Of a stretch of DNA of 34,829 nucleotides, positions 9,021 through 18,131 are shown piece after piece. The DNA is from Actinomycetota bacterium (GTDB lineage: Bacteria > Actinomycetota > CADDZG01 > JAHWKV01 > JAOPZY01), in assembly GCA_025963875.1 (NCBI GenBank), contig JAOPZY010000184.1:1-34829 (forward strand), in the 5' to 3' direction. Below the pieces are notes generated by a model. That model was not told the DNA's origin and did not search any database. It saw only the letters and a list, made by a program, of their open reading frames with translations. Numbering within the stretch: position 1 is the first letter of the stretch; each line of letters starts with the position of its first letter. Position numbers and translations under genes: made by a program.

Positions 9021-9069
9021 GTTCTTTGGGTGCTGAGCGATGAAATGCATCGTTAACCACCCAAAGAAC
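9021..9069. repeat. Nested perfect inverted repeat: GTTCTTTGGGTG … CGATG-aaatg-CATCG … CACCCAAAGAAC
   Basis: 12-bp outer arms (9021-9032/9058-9069), 5x5 symmetric spacer, 5-bp inner arms (9038-9042/9048-9052). Confidence 0.85.
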
Positions 9070-9108
9070 ATCGCCCGGTGAGCCAGGTACGCCTGAATGC
9101 GAAGAGAA

Positions 9109-9216
9109 GGGCGCCTTTCTGATCCGGTGAGTGGCGCCCGTTGAGCAGCGGATCCAGCCTCTGGAGGCGACTCACCCGGCGAACGAGACTTGGACCGACG
9201 GAGGGTACGCCGGGTG
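9109..9216 (+). promoter_or_regulatory. Candidate structured leader/attenuator region upstream of rpsB with overlapping inverted repeats
   Basis: GGGCGCC/GGCGCCC (9109-9115/9133-9139), CCGGTGAGT/ACTCACCCGG (9124-9132/9170-9179), CACCCGGCG/CGCCGGGTG (9173-9181/9208-9216). Confidence 0.45.
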
Positions 9217-9266
9217 GTGGGTTTCGGAGCCGCCAGAGGGCTGTGTCCGCTGCTCGCTTGGCGGAA

Positions 9267-9272
9267 TACAAT
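9267..9272 (+). promoter_or_regulatory. Candidate -10 element (TACAAT) for rpsB-tsf
   Basis: Near-consensus hexamer about 140 nt upstream of rpsB; no clear -35. Confidence 0.3.
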
Positions 9273-9409
9273 GGGAGAAAGCACCATTCCGTAGTCATTC
9301 CACACGCTCAATGAACCCTTGGGTGCTCCGGGCCTGAACGGCTGGGGTCAAAACGTGAGCGGAGGGGCGGGGCCTGCAACAGGCTCCGCTGGAACCGAAA
9401 GGGGGCGGC

Positions 9410-10438
9410 ATGGCCGTCGTAACCATGAAGCAGCTGCTGGAGTCGGGCGTCCATTTCGGGCACCAGACCCGGCGGTGGAACCCGAAGATGCGCCGCTACA
9501 TCTTCACGGAGCGCAGCGGGATCTACATCATCGACCTCCTGAAGACCCTGGAGGGCATCGAGCGCAGCTACACCTTCGTCCGGGACCTCACGTCGAAGGG
9601 CGGGACGGTGCTCTTCGTCGGCACGAAGAAGCAGATCGCCGACGCCATCGCCGACGAGGCGAAGCGGGTGGGGATGCCCTACGTGAACTACCGCTGGCTC
9701 GGCGGGATGCTCACCAACTTCCAGACCATGTACAAGCGGATCCGCCGCATGCGCGAGCTGGAGACGCAGGAGGCCCAGGGCATCTTCGAGGAGCTGCCCA
9801 AGAAGGAGGCCCTCCGGCTGCGCCGGGAGCTCGAGAAGCTGCAGAAGAACCTCGGCGGCATCGGCGACCTCACCCGTCGCCCCGACGCCATCTTCGTCAT
9901 CGACACCCGCAAAGAGGAGATCGCCGTCAAGGAGGCCCGCAAGCTCGGGGTCCCCATCATCGCGGTGGTCGACACGAACTGCGATCCCGACGTCGTGGAC
10001 TTCGTGATCCCCGGCAACGACGACGCCATCCGCTCGGGGTCGCTGCTGGCGAGGGTTATCGCCGACGCCGTCGCCGACGGCCTGGGGGCACGGCCCCCCG
10101 AGGTCATCGCCGCAGCCGAGGCGGCCGCCGCCTCGGGTGTGACCTACACAGCCGGTGGCGAGGAACCCCCGGCAGAGTGGGAGATCCAGCTGGCCCAGGA
10201 GGAGGCGGAGAAGGTCCGGCGGGCCAAGGAGGAGATGGTCCCCGAGGCCGGCGTAGCGCCGGAGGCCCCGGTGCAAGCCCCGCCGGCTGCGGTCCCGGCA
10301 CCCCCAGAAGAACCAGCAGAGGAAGAAGTCATCGAACCGCCCCGGCCCATCCTCATCGAGGAGGACATCCCGGGCGAAGACCTGGAGGAGGAGCTGAAGG
10401 TGATCTACAAGGACGAGGAGGAGGGGAGGCGGCGATGA
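9410..10438 (+). CDS. rpsB: 30S ribosomal protein S2 with long acidic/Pro-rich C-terminal extension
   Basis: [41 protein letters not shown] … [53 protein letters not shown]. Confidence 0.98.
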   Translation: MAVVTMKQLLESGVHFGHQTRRWNPKMRRYIFTERSGIYIIDLLKTLEGIERSYTFVRDLTSKGGTVLFVGTKKQIADAIADEAKRVGMPYVNYRWLGGMLTNFQTMYKRIRRMRELETQEAQGIFEELPKKEALRLRRELEKLQKNLGGIGDLTRRPDAIFVIDTRKEEIAVKEARKLGVPIIAVVDTNCDPDVVDFVIPGNDDAIRSGSLLARVIADAVADGLGARPPEVIAAAEAAAASGVTYTAGGEEPPAEWEIQLAQEEAEKVRRAKEEMVPEAGVAPEAPVQAPPAAVPAPPEEPAEEEVIEPPRPILIEEDIPGEDLEEELKVIYKDEEEGRRR

Positions 10439-11079
10439 GCACCAACCCTCCTGACATCCCCATCAGCGCTTCGGACGTCAAGAAGCTGCGTGACGAGACC
10501 GGCGCCGGGATGATGGATTGCAAGCGCGCCCTCTCGGAGTCGAAGGGCGACGTCACCGCCGCCAAGGACCTGCTGCGGACCTGGGGCCTCGCCGGCGTCG
10601 AGAAGCGCAAGGCCCGCACGGCCTCCGATGGCCTCGTCGTGTCCTACCTGCACGAGGTGGGTGGCCTGCCGCCCAAGGTTGGCGTCCTGCTCGAGCTGGA
10701 CACCGAGACCGACTTCGTCGCCAAGACCCCCGATATCCGCCAGCTTGCCCGCAACCTGGCGATGCACGTCGCGGCCATGGAGCCGCGCTGGGTGTCGCGC
10801 GAGGACGTGCCCGAGGACTTCCTCGAGAGCGAGCGCAAGATCGTCGCGGCCTCCGACGAGGTCGCCCGCAAGCCCGAGAACATCCGGGAGAAGATCATCG
10901 AGGGCAAGGTGTCCTCGGTCCTCTCCGGCAAGGGCGGCGTGCTCCTCGAGCAGCCCTACGTGAAGGACGAGACCGGCAAGAAGAAGGTCGGGGACGTCGT
11001 CGCCGAGGCCGCCGCCACCATGAAGGAGAATCTGGTGGTGCGACGCTTCGCCCGCTTCCGGGTCGGCGAAGAGGACTAG
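10435..11079 (+). CDS. tsf: Elongation factor Ts
   Basis: [31 protein letters not shown] overlap with rpsB stop. Confidence 0.97.
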   Translation: MSTNPPDIPISASDVKKLRDETGAGMMDCKRALSESKGDVTAAKDLLRTWGLAGVEKRKARTASDGLVVSYLHEVGGLPPKVGVLLELDTETDFVAKTPDIRQLARNLAMHVAAMEPRWVSREDVPEDFLESERKIVAASDEVARKPENIREKIIEGKVSSVLSGKGGVLLEQPYVKDETGKKKVGDVVAEAAATMKENLVVRRFARFRVGEED

Positions 11080-11083
11080 CCGC

Positions 11084-11815
11084 ATGCCGGCTGCCTACCG
11101 GCGGGTCCTGCTCAAGCTCTCTGGCGAGATCTTCTCCGGGGCTGAGGGGGGCTTCGGCATCGATGCCGAGGTGGTGACCTCACTCGCCAAGCAGGTGGCC
11201 GAAGTCCAGGCCCTCGGGGTGGAGATCGCCGTCGTCGTGGGCGGGGGCAACATCTTCCGGGGCGCCCAGGCGTCCGCCATGGGCATGGAACGTGCCCGGG
11301 CGGACTACATGGGCATGCTCGCCACGGTGATCAACGCCCTTGCCCTCGCCGACGCCCTCGGGCAGATCGGGTCGGACTCACGCGTCCAGAGCGCCATCTG
11401 GATGCAGGAGGTCGCCGAGCCGTTCATCCGGGGCCGTGCAATCCGCCACCTGGAGAAGGGACGGATCGTGATCTTCGGCGGCGGCACCGGCAACCCTTAT
11501 TTCTCGACCGACACCGCGGCGTCGGTGCGGGCGCTGGAGATCGGCGCGGAGGCGATCCTGAAGGGCACCCACGTGGACGGGGTCTACGATGCCGATCCCA
11601 GGAAGAACCCCGACGCGAAGCGGTTCACCGACGTGGACTACATCGAGGTGCTCAGCCGGGGCTTGAAAGTGATGGATTCGACGGCGATCTCGTTATGTAT
11701 GGACAACGCGCTGCCGATCATTGTCTTTGACCTGACGGCCGGCGGGAACCTCCGGCGAGTGGTGATGGGAGAGGATGTCGGCACACGGGTCGGGATGCGG
11801 CGAGCAAGCGTTTGA
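11084..11815 (+). CDS. pyrH: UMP kinase
   Basis: [57 protein letters not shown]. Confidence 0.97.
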   Translation: MPAAYRRVLLKLSGEIFSGAEGGFGIDAEVVTSLAKQVAEVQALGVEIAVVVGGGNIFRGAQASAMGMERARADYMGMLATVINALALADALGQIGSDSRVQSAIWMQEVAEPFIRGRAIRHLEKGRIVIFGGGTGNPYFSTDTAASVRALEIGAEAILKGTHVDGVYDADPRKNPDAKRFTDVDYIEVLSRGLKVMDSTAISLCMDNALPIIVFDLTAGGNLRRVVMGEDVGTRVGMRRASV

Positions 11816-11825
11816 GGAGGCCGGG

Positions 11826-12386
11826 ATGGCAGACAGCCAGCAGATCAAGGAAGCCGAGGACAAGATGGGCAAGGCAGTGCATGCCTGCCGGGAGGAACTG
11901 GCCGTGATCCGCACCGGCCGGGCCTCGCCGAAGCTGGTCGAGCACCTCCAGGTCGAGTACTACGGCTCCAAGGTGCCCCTCAACCAGATCGCCGGGATTT
12001 CCGTGCCGGAGGCCCGCCAGCTCGTCATCACGCCGTATGACCGCAACGCCCTGAGCCCCATCGAGAAGGCCATCAATGCCTCGGAGCTGGGCATCAACCC
12101 GTCCAACGACGGGACCATCATCCGCCTCAGCTTCCCGCCGCTCACCCAGGACCGGCGCAAGGAGCTCATCAAGGTGGCCAGGGAGCGGGCCGAGGAGGGC
12201 AAGGTGGCCGTGCGCAACGTGCGCCGCCACGTCAAGGACGAGATGGAGCACCTGGAGCGGGACGGTCAGATGTCCGAAGACGACCTCCGCCGCCAGGAGA
12301 AGGACCTCCAGCGGGTCACCGACCACAACGTCGCCGAGATCGACGAGGTGCTGGCCGCCAAGGAACGGGAGTTGCTCGAAGTCTGA
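11826..12386 (+). CDS. frr: Ribosome recycling factor
   Basis: LAVIRTGRASPKLVEHLQVEYYGSKVPLNQIAGISVPEARQLVITPYD; SD GAGGAGG. Confidence 0.97.
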   Translation: MADSQQIKEAEDKMGKAVHACREELAVIRTGRASPKLVEHLQVEYYGSKVPLNQIAGISVPEARQLVITPYDRNALSPIEKAINASELGINPSNDGTIIRLSFPPLTQDRRKELIKVARERAEEGKVAVRNVRRHVKDEMEHLERDGQMSEDDLRRQEKDLQRVTDHNVAEIDEVLAAKERELLEV

Positions 12387-12431
12387 GGGCGCCCCGCGCG
12401 GTACGTCCGGCGTCGAAAAGGAAAACCCGTC

Positions 12432-13271
12432 ATGGCTGGTCGCAAGATGCGTGGTCACAAGAGCAACGGAAAGAAACCCGACCTGAAGGTGCGCCTCCTC
12501 ACGGGTGGCGTTCTGGTGGTCGTCGCCGGGACGCTCGCCTACCTCGGGTCCTTGGCGCTGCTCGCGCTGGTCCTCGTCCTCGTGCTCGTCGCCCAGGGCG
12601 AGTTCTACATGGCGGTCAGCAGGGCCGGCCACCGCCCGGCCACCTCGCTCGGCCTCGTCGCCGGGGCCACCCTGCTCATCGCGGCCTACCGCCGGGGTGT
12701 GGGATCGGTGCCGGTCGTCCTGTTCCTCACGCTGGCCCTGGCCTTCGTCTGGCACGCCTGGGGGAGGGGAAAGGACAAGGCGCTCGCCGACCTGGCCGTG
12801 ACCATCCTCGGCGTCGCCTACGTCCCGCTCCTGGCCAGCTTCGCCGCCGCCGCGCTCAGCCGCCACGACGGGCGGGCCGTGGTACTGGCCACGATCGGGG
12901 CAGCCGCCGCCTACGACATCTTCGCCTACCTCGGGGGCCGCACGTGGGGCCGGAGGCCACTCGCCCCCAGGATCTCGCCTGGCAAGACCCGGGAGGGGGC
13001 CCTCATCGCCAGCGCCGGTGTCGTCGTCGCCACCGCGGCCGTCGCCCCGCTGGTCGGACCATGGAACATTGGCGAGGCGGCCGTGCTCGGCGCCCTCGTC
13101 TGCATCGTCGCCCCGCTGGGCGACCTGTTCGAGTCCGTGCTGAAGCGGGACCTGGGGCTCAAGGACATGGGGGCGATCCTGCCCGGCCACGGAGGCGTGC
13201 TCGACCGGATCGATGCCATCCTGTTCTGCGTGCCTGCCTCCTACTTTTCGTTGCGGCTCTTCGGGCTGTGA
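12432..13271 (+). CDS. cdsA: Phosphatidate cytidylyltransferase
   Basis: Multiple TM helices; C-terminal signature APLGDLFESVLKRDLGLKDMGAILPGHGGVLDRIDAILF. Confidence 0.96.
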   Translation: MAGRKMRGHKSNGKKPDLKVRLLTGGVLVVVAGTLAYLGSLALLALVLVLVLVAQGEFYMAVSRAGHRPATSLGLVAGATLLIAAYRRGVGSVPVVLFLTLALAFVWHAWGRGKDKALADLAVTILGVAYVPLLASFAAAALSRHDGRAVVLATIGAAAAYDIFAYLGGRTWGRRPLAPRISPGKTREGALIASAGVVVATAAVAPLVGPWNIGEAAVLGALVCIVAPLGDLFESVLKRDLGLKDMGAILPGHGGVLDRIDAILFCVPASYFSLRLFGL

Positions 13272-14494
13272 TGAGCGACATCGATGACTACGGGGACGAT
13301 CTCTTCGGGGACGCCCCAGAGCCGGTGTCCGTGGCGATCCTCGGCTCGACAGGGTCCATCGGTACCCAGGCTCTCGAGGTCGTCCGGGCCCATCCCGACC
13401 GCTTCAAGGTGACGGCCCTCACCGCCCACTCCGACGGCGACACCCTCCTCGCCCAGGCAAAGGAATTCGATGTCCCCCTGCTCGGCCTCACGGCGGGCGG
13501 GATGGAAGCGCCGGCCGGAACGACCCTCGTGGATGGGTCCATGGCGTCGGCCGAGGTGGCCGAGGCCGCCGAGGCGTCCGTCGTGCTCAATGCCGTGGTC
13601 GGGGCCGCCGGCCTGCAGGCCACGCTGGCGACGCTGCGGGCGGGCAAGACGCTCGCCCTCGCCAACAAGGAGAGCCTGGTGGCCGCCGGCGAGCTGGTGA
13701 TGGCCAAGGCAGGCCCGGGCCAGATCCGGCCGGTTGACAGCGAGCATTCAGCTCTGTGGCAGCTGCTCCACAGCATCGCACCCGATCAGGTACGGAGGGC
13801 CCTCGTCACGGGGAGCGGGGGACCGTTCCGGGGCCGCACCCGGGAAGATCTCGGTAACGTGGATGTGCAACAGGCGCTGGCCCATCCCGTGTGGGCTATG
13901 GGGCCGAAGATCACCGTGGACTCTTCGACGTTGATGAACAAGGGGCTCGAGGTCATCGAAGCGCACTTTCTGTTCGGCTTCACCTACGACGAGATCGACG
14001 TCGTCATCCATCCCCAGGGGACGGTCCATGCCTTGGTGGAGACGGTGGACGGCGCCGTCTTCGTCCATGCGGCGCCGCCCGACATGCGCCTGCCCATCCA
14101 GCTCGCCCTCGCCTGGCCGGACCGCCTCGGCGCCCCCGGCGGCAAACGGCTCGACTGGGCCACCCTGGGGACGCTGACCTTCGAGCCACCGGATACCGAC
14201 ACCTTCCGTTGCCTTGCCCTCGCCTATCAGGCGGCCCGCCTGGGCGACACCTATCCCGCCGTGCTGAACGCCGCCAACGAGGTGGCCGTGGGAGCATTCC
14301 TCGACGGCCGGCTCGCGTACCTCGGCATCCCCGATGTGGTCGAGCGGGTGCTCGACGCCCACGAGCCCATTGCCCCGAGCCTCGAGGGGGTCCTCGAGGT
14401 GGACGCGTGGGCGCGGGGACAGGCGTCGGCCATCATTGCCACCAGGGGCCCCTCAAGGCCCCGGATCGACCCAGGATCGGGGGCAACCCGGTGA
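13271..14494 (+). CDS. dxr: 1-deoxy-D-xylulose-5-phosphate reductoisomerase
   Basis: VSVAILGSTGSIGTQALEVV, LANKESLVAAGEL, PVDSEHSALWQLL, ITVDSSTLMNKGLEVIEAHFLF; TGATG overlap with cdsA. Confidence 0.97.
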   Translation: MSDIDDYGDDLFGDAPEPVSVAILGSTGSIGTQALEVVRAHPDRFKVTALTAHSDGDTLLAQAKEFDVPLLGLTAGGMEAPAGTTLVDGSMASAEVAEAAEASVVLNAVVGAAGLQATLATLRAGKTLALANKESLVAAGELVMAKAGPGQIRPVDSEHSALWQLLHSIAPDQVRRALVTGSGGPFRGRTREDLGNVDVQQALAHPVWAMGPKITVDSSTLMNKGLEVIEAHFLFGFTYDEIDVVIHPQGTVHALVETVDGAVFVHAAPPDMRLPIQLALAWPDRLGAPGGKRLDWATLGTLTFEPPDTDTFRCLALAYQAARLGDTYPAVLNAANEVAVGAFLDGRLAYLGIPDVVERVLDAHEPIAPSLEGVLEVDAWARGQASAIIATRGPSRPRIDPGSGATR

Positions 14495-15639
14495 GCGGCG
14501 GCGCAATCGGAGTCCTGCTGTTCGTCGCCACCCTGGTCGTCATGGTCATGATCCACGAGGCGGGCCACATGACTGCGGCCCGCGTCTTCGGGATGAAGGT
14601 CGAGGAATACTTCTTCGGGTTCGGCCCCCGCATCTTCTCGTTCCGCCGGGGTGAGACCGAGTACGGGATGAAGGCCATCCCCGCCGGCGGCTACGTGAAG
14701 ATCGCCGGGATGAACCCCTACCAGACGGTCCCCGAGTCGGAGCGGTCGAGGACCTTCGGGGCCAAGCCCGCCTGGCAGCGGGCCATCGTCCTGGTGGCCG
14801 GCTCCGCCACCCACTTCGTCGTGGCCGTGATCCTGTTGACCTTCTCATTCGCCGTCCTCGGCCGCCCGGGCAACCCGACGACAACCCTGCAGTCGGTCTC
14901 CGCCACGTCGACCCAGCTCCACGGCGTCCCCGGCCCGGCCGAGAAGGCGGGCATCAAGGCCGGCGACCGCATCGTCGGCATCGACGGCAATGTCATCAGC
15001 AGATGGGAAGACCTGCAGACCTACATCAAGGCACGCCCCGGGACGCCCGTGGCGGTCAAGGTCGACCGGGGTGGCAAGCTGCTCACCTTCACCGTGACGC
15101 CGGAACAGGTCACGGACGCCAACAACCATCCCGTCGGACGCATCGGTGTCTCCCCGGCCATCGCCCAGAACAAGGAGTCACTCCCGGTGGCAGCCTGGGA
15201 TGGGGTGAAGGGCGTCGGTTCGCTCATCGTGGCCTCCGTGCAGGGGATCGTCCATCTCTTCTCGCCCTCCGGCATCGGGCAGGTGCTGTCGTCGGTCACC
15301 CGCTCCCAGGCGGCCCGAGGCTCGGGGGGTCAGTCGGCGGTGGGACTTGTGGGTGGCGCGCGCCTGGCGGGCCAGGCCGTCGAGACCGGGCAGTCGCAGT
15401 CCCTCGTGGGGCTCCTCGCCCTGTTCATCGTCTTCCTCGGCGTCCTGAACCTGGCACCGTTGCCCCCGCTGGACGGCGGCCACCTGGCGGTCCTGGCCAT
15501 CGAGAAGATCCGGGGCCAGCCGGTCGACCCCCGCAAGGTCGTGCCCGTCGCCGCGTTCGTGCTGAGCCTCATCGTGGTGCTGGCGGTGGCCGTGATGTAT
15601 GCCGACATCGTGCATCCGGCCGCCAACCCGTTCCAGTAG
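14491..15639 (+). CDS. rseP: RIP metalloprotease (M50 site-2 protease, PDZ)
   Basis: MIHEAGHMTAARVFGMKVEEYFFGFGPRIFSF, PDZ region, NLAPLPPLDGGHLAVLAIE; GTGA overlap with dxr. Confidence 0.94.
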   Translation: MSGGAIGVLLFVATLVVMVMIHEAGHMTAARVFGMKVEEYFFGFGPRIFSFRRGETEYGMKAIPAGGYVKIAGMNPYQTVPESERSRTFGAKPAWQRAIVLVAGSATHFVVAVILLTFSFAVLGRPGNPTTTLQSVSATSTQLHGVPGPAEKAGIKAGDRIVGIDGNVISRWEDLQTYIKARPGTPVAVKVDRGGKLLTFTVTPEQVTDANNHPVGRIGVSPAIAQNKESLPVAAWDGVKGVGSLIVASVQGIVHLFSPSGIGQVLSSVTRSQAARGSGGQSAVGLVGGARLAGQAVETGQSQSLVGLLALFIVFLGVLNLAPLPPLDGGHLAVLAIEKIRGQPVDPRKVVPVAAFVLSLIVVLAVAVMYADIVHPAANPFQ

Positions 15640-15692
15640 GAGGCGCCACCAACGATACGCCCGCCTCCGGCGGTCCCTGAAGGCCGAACGGG

Positions 15693-15698
15693 TATAGT
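15693..15698 (+). promoter_or_regulatory. Candidate -10 (TATAGT) of gap
   Basis: Hexamer about 60 nt upstream of the gap start; no clear -35. Confidence 0.3.
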
Positions 15699-15704
15699 TC
15701 CCGC

Positions 15705-15734
15705 GCGAAAAGGTTCGACCGCGAAAAGGTCGAA
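15705..15734 (+). repeat. Overlapping direct repeat (GCGAAAAGGT x2, 16-nt period) and inverted repeat (TTCGACC-gcgaaaa-GGTCGAA) in the gap leader
   Basis: Read directly: 15705-15714/15721-15730 and 15714-15720/15728-15734. Confidence 0.75.
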
Positions 15735-15756
15735 AATGCGGGCGTCGGGAGGCTCT

Positions 15757-16779
15757 ATGACTGTGCGAATCGGTATCAACGGGTTTGGACGTATCGGTCG
15801 CAACTTCACCAGGGCGGTCCTCAAGCGCCCTGATTCTGGTGTCGAGCTGGTGGCGGTGAACGACCTGAGCGACGCCGCGGTGCTCGCCCACCTGCTGCAC
15901 TACGACACGGTCCTCGGCCCTCTGGAAGGCGTCAGGGTCACCGACGACGGCATCGAGGTCGGTTCGTCGACGATCAAGGTGCTGGCGGAGCGGGACCCGG
16001 GGGCGCTCCCCTGGAAAGAGCTCGGCGTCGACGTCGTCGTCGAGTCCACCGGCATCTTCACCGACCGGGCAGGCGCATCGAAGCACCTCGAGGCCGGGGC
16101 CCAGAAGGTCATCATCTCGGCCCCCGCCACCGACCCCGACATCACCATCGTCATGGGGGTCAACGACGACCAGTACGACGCCGCCGAGCACAACATCATC
16201 TCGAACGCCTCCTGCACGACGAACTCGGTGGTCCCGATGGCCAAGGTCCTCCTCGACAACTTCGGCATCGACCACGGGCTCATGACCACCGTCCACGCCT
16301 ACACCACCGAGCAGCAGCTCCAGGACCAGGTCGCCGTCACCCGCAAGGGCAAGCCGGACCTGCGCCGGATGCGCTCCGGTGCCCTCAACATCGTGCCGGC
16401 CTCGACCGGCGCCGCCAAGGCGGCGTCGCTGGTCCTGCCGGAGCTGAAGGGCAAGCTCCACGGCATGGCCCTGCGGGTGCCGATTCCCGTCGGCAGCGTC
16501 ACCGACCTCGTCGTCGAGCTCGAGCGGCCGGCGACGGCCGAGGACGTCAACAACGCCTTCAAGGAGGCGGCCGACTCCGACCGGATGCGGGGGATCCTCG
16601 TCTACACCGAGGACCCCATCGTCTCCTCGGACATCGTGGGCAACCCGGCCTCGTGCACGATCGATGGCCTCGTCACGATGGGCATCGGCGGGAACATGGT
16701 GAAGGTCCTGGGCTGGTACGACAACGAGTGGGGTTACTCCAACCGCATCATCGATCTCATCCGCCTCATCGCCCCGTGA
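15757..16779 (+). CDS. gap: Glyceraldehyde-3-phosphate dehydrogenase, type I
   Basis: MTVRIGINGFGRIGRNF, ISNASCTTNSVVPMAKVL, WYDNEWGYSNRIIDL; SD GGGAGG. Confidence 0.98.
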   Translation: MTVRIGINGFGRIGRNFTRAVLKRPDSGVELVAVNDLSDAAVLAHLLHYDTVLGPLEGVRVTDDGIEVGSSTIKVLAERDPGALPWKELGVDVVVESTGIFTDRAGASKHLEAGAQKVIISAPATDPDITIVMGVNDDQYDAAEHNIISNASCTTNSVVPMAKVLLDNFGIDHGLMTTVHAYTTEQQLQDQVAVTRKGKPDLRRMRSGALNIVPASTGAAKAASLVLPELKGKLHGMALRVPIPVGSVTDLVVELERPATAEDVNNAFKEAADSDRMRGILVYTEDPIVSSDIVGNPASCTIDGLVTMGIGGNMVKVLGWYDNEWGYSNRIIDLIRLIAP

Positions 16780-16795
16780 AGCCTGACCTTTTCCA

Positions 16796-16828
16796 CTCGT
16801 GGCCCGCTCCCTCGGACCGTCCCACGAG
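16796..16828. repeat. Inverted repeat CTCGTGG…CCACGAG between gap and pgk
   Basis: 7-bp perfect arms 16796-16802/16822-16828. Confidence 0.6.
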
Positions 16829-16887
16829 CCAGGGGGGATTCGCAGCTTGTCGCCTCGCTGCGCTCGGCGGCTGCTACTCCCCCCTGG
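16829..16887. repeat. Long imperfect hairpin (REP-like): CCAGGGGGGA…GCAGC…CGCC…GGCG-GCTGC…TCCCCCCTGG
   Basis: 10-bp perfect outer arms plus inner GCAGC/GCTGC and CGCC/GGCG arms. Confidence 0.75.
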
Positions 16888-16903
16888 ACCCCCCTGACGC
16901 CCG

Positions 16904-18094
16904 ATGAAGCTGCCCAGTCTCGATTCGCTGCACGTCGCCGGGAAACGTGTCCTCGTCCGATCGGACCTCAACGTCCCGCTGGCCGACGGCCCCGACGGAT
17001 GGGTCGTCGCCGACGACACGCGCATCCGGGCGAGCCTCCCCACCATCCGCGCCCTGATCGACCGCAAGGCAACGGTGATCGTGTGCTCGCACCTCGGGCG
17101 GCCGAAGGGCGAGCGCAACCCGAAGTACTCGCTGGCCCCCGTCGCGGAGGCGCTGTCGAAGCTGCTGCGGATGAAGGTGCGCCTGACGTCGATGCCCACC
17201 GGCCCCGCCGATGAGCTGGACGGGCTGGGCCCCGACGAAGTGGCTCTGCTGGAGAACCTGAGGTACGACCCGGGCGAGGAGGCCAACGACAAGCGGTTCG
17301 CCGCGCGCCTGGCGGCGCTGGCCGACGCCTACGTCGACGACGCCTTCGGGGCGGTGCACCGGGCGCACGCCTCGGTGGTCGGTGTGGCCGAGCAGCTTCC
17401 CTCCGCGGCGGGCCTGCTGCTGCAGAAGGAGGTCGACGTGCTGTCCCGGCTCGTGGAGTCGCCCGACCGCCCGTTCGTGCTCGTCCTCGGCGGGGCCAAG
17501 GTGTCGGACAAGATCGGCGTCGTGGCCAACTTCCTCCGGCGGGCGGACGCCATCCTCATCGGGGGGGCGATGGCCAACACCTTCCTCGCCGCCCGGGGCC
17601 AGAAGGTCGGCACCTCCAGGATCGAGCCCGACCGGCTGGCCGAGGTCCGCAGGACGCTGGCGTCGGCGTCCAAGGCAGGGGTCGAGATCGTCCTGCCGTC
17701 CGACGTGGTGGTCGCGGAGGCCTTCGACGAGCATGCCGAGCCCACGGTGGTGTCGGTCAACGCCATCCCGGACGACAGGATGGCCCTCGACATCGGCCCC
17801 GCCACCGCAGCCAAGTTCGGCGCCTGGGTGGGCCGGGCCGCCACCGTGCTGTGGAACGGCCCCATGGGGGTCTTCGAGTGGGAGTCCTTCTCCAACGGGA
17901 CCAAGGACGTCGCCAAGGCCGTCGCCTCGTCCAAGGCCTTCACGGTCGTCGGCGGCGGCGACTCGGCGGCGGCACTGGCGGCATTCGGGCTCGAGAACGA
18001 CGTCTCGCACCTGTCCACAGGCGGGGGCGCCTCGCTCGAGTTCCTCGAGGGCCGGGAGCTGCCGGGCCTCAAGGCACTCCTGGCGGCCAACTAA
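16904..18094 (+). CDS. pgk: Phosphoglycerate kinase
   Basis: KRVLVRSDLNVPL, VIVCSHLGRPKGERNPKYSLAPVA, WNGPMGVFEWESF, VVGGGDSAAAL. Confidence 0.98.
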   Translation: MKLPSLDSLHVAGKRVLVRSDLNVPLADGPDGWVVADDTRIRASLPTIRALIDRKATVIVCSHLGRPKGERNPKYSLAPVAEALSKLLRMKVRLTSMPTGPADELDGLGPDEVALLENLRYDPGEEANDKRFAARLAALADAYVDDAFGAVHRAHASVVGVAEQLPSAAGLLLQKEVDVLSRLVESPDRPFVLVLGGAKVSDKIGVVANFLRRADAILIGGAMANTFLAARGQKVGTSRIEPDRLAEVRRTLASASKAGVEIVLPSDVVVAEAFDEHAEPTVVSVNAIPDDRMALDIGPATAAKFGAWVGRAATVLWNGPMGVFEWESFSNGTKDVAKAVASSKAFTVVGGGDSAAALAAFGLENDVSHLSTGGGASLEFLEGRELPGLKALLAAN

Positions 18095-18131
18095 AGCCAA
18101 ACGAAGCCAACTCAACGGGGGAAGGCAGCCG

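Noticed and set aside
8166-9311. 381-aa minus-strand ORF over whiG and its downstream region
   Set aside because: Antisense shadow of whiG; the portion over 8988-9311 shows no coding signature.
9308-10276. 322-aa minus-strand ORF over rpsB
   Set aside because: Shadow ORF antisense to a certain gene.
9319-10434. 372-residue N-terminal extension of the tsf ORF
   Set aside because: Out-of-frame reading of rpsB; EF-Ts begins at 10435.
11718-13190. 490-aa minus-strand ORF
   Set aside because: Entirely antisense to pyrH/frr/cdsA; no domain motifs.
15178-17292. 704-aa minus-strand ORF
   Set aside because: Antisense to rseP, gap and pgk; low-complexity Arg/Gly/Asp-rich composition typical of high-GC shadow ORFs.
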